This document shows, piece by piece, positions 63,999-64,000 of a DNA stretch of 64,000 nt. Each line of letters opens with the position of its first letter. The stretch's first letter is position 1. The translations under genes were made by a program, and so were the position numbers. This stretch comes from Cesiribacter sp. SM1 (GTDB lineage: Bacteria > Bacteroidota > Bacteroidia > Cytophagales > Cyclobacteriaceae), in the NCBI RefSeq assembly GCF_020178975.1, contig NZ_JAHXBU010000089.1, forward strand, positions 62,001 through 126,000. Direction: 5' to 3'. Under the pieces are notes generated by a model that was given only the letters and a program-made list of their open reading frames with translations, was not told the DNA's origin and did no database searches.

Positions 63999-64000
63999 AT

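Noticed and set aside
1-64000. CRISPR arrays, prophage, toxin-antitoxin or restriction systems
   Set aside because: No regularly spaced repeats, phage structural genes, nuclease or toxin families were seen.

Overview
The window comes from a Bacteroidota chromosome, most likely the order Cytophagales; I do not assign a genus. The evidence is SusC/SusD pairs, large secreted proteases with a C-terminal type IX secretion (T9SS) sorting domain, the near absence of Shine-Dalgarno sequences, and promoters matching the Bacteroidota pattern (TTTG near -33, TAnnTTTG near -7). GC content is moderate, dropping in 46.5-51 kb and in the long AT-rich gaps around the sus genes.

Layout. 0-8.2 kb: a truncated outer-membrane protein gene, a lipoprotein esterase, a TonB-dependent receptor, and a TPR lipoprotein followed by a Tat-exported Gfo/Idh oxidoreductase. 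9.2-14.1 kb: a nitric-oxide detoxification locus (quinol-type NO reductase, NnrS-like protein, a further membrane protein) preceded by an FNR-like site and a separate inverted repeat. 14.3-22.1 kb: a Ca2+/cation antiporter, an SPW-repeat/VKOR-like fusion, a TcmP-like protein, a GtrA protein, recQ with a heme oxygenase, and DoxX. 22.1-29.7 kb (minus strand): phhA-hisH-hisA-hisF-hisIE, asnA, purA and fur. 29.8-36.5 kb: relA/spoT, tRNA-Leu, tig-clpP-clpX, and a REP-associated transposase between two REP pairs. 36.8-40.4 kb: lpxB, queD, a small outer-membrane protein and hldD. 40.5-49.8 kb: three tandem paralogous T9SS subtilases. 50-64 kb: a secreted protein of unknown function, two SusC/SusD systems and a gene cut by the window end.

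The most interesting signal is a set of three leader-peptide attenuators. Two lie in series upstream of asnA: short ORFs packed with Asn codons, each followed by an intrinsic terminator and each with a complement near the end of the ORF that could act as antiterminator. One promoter just after purA appears to serve both. The third precedes phhA-hisHAFIE. Its leader ORF contains YYHSYYH, that is Tyr and His codons, the product amino acids of the genes behind it (PhhA makes Tyr; HisHAFIE serve His synthesis). None of these short ORFs would be found by ordinary gene calling.
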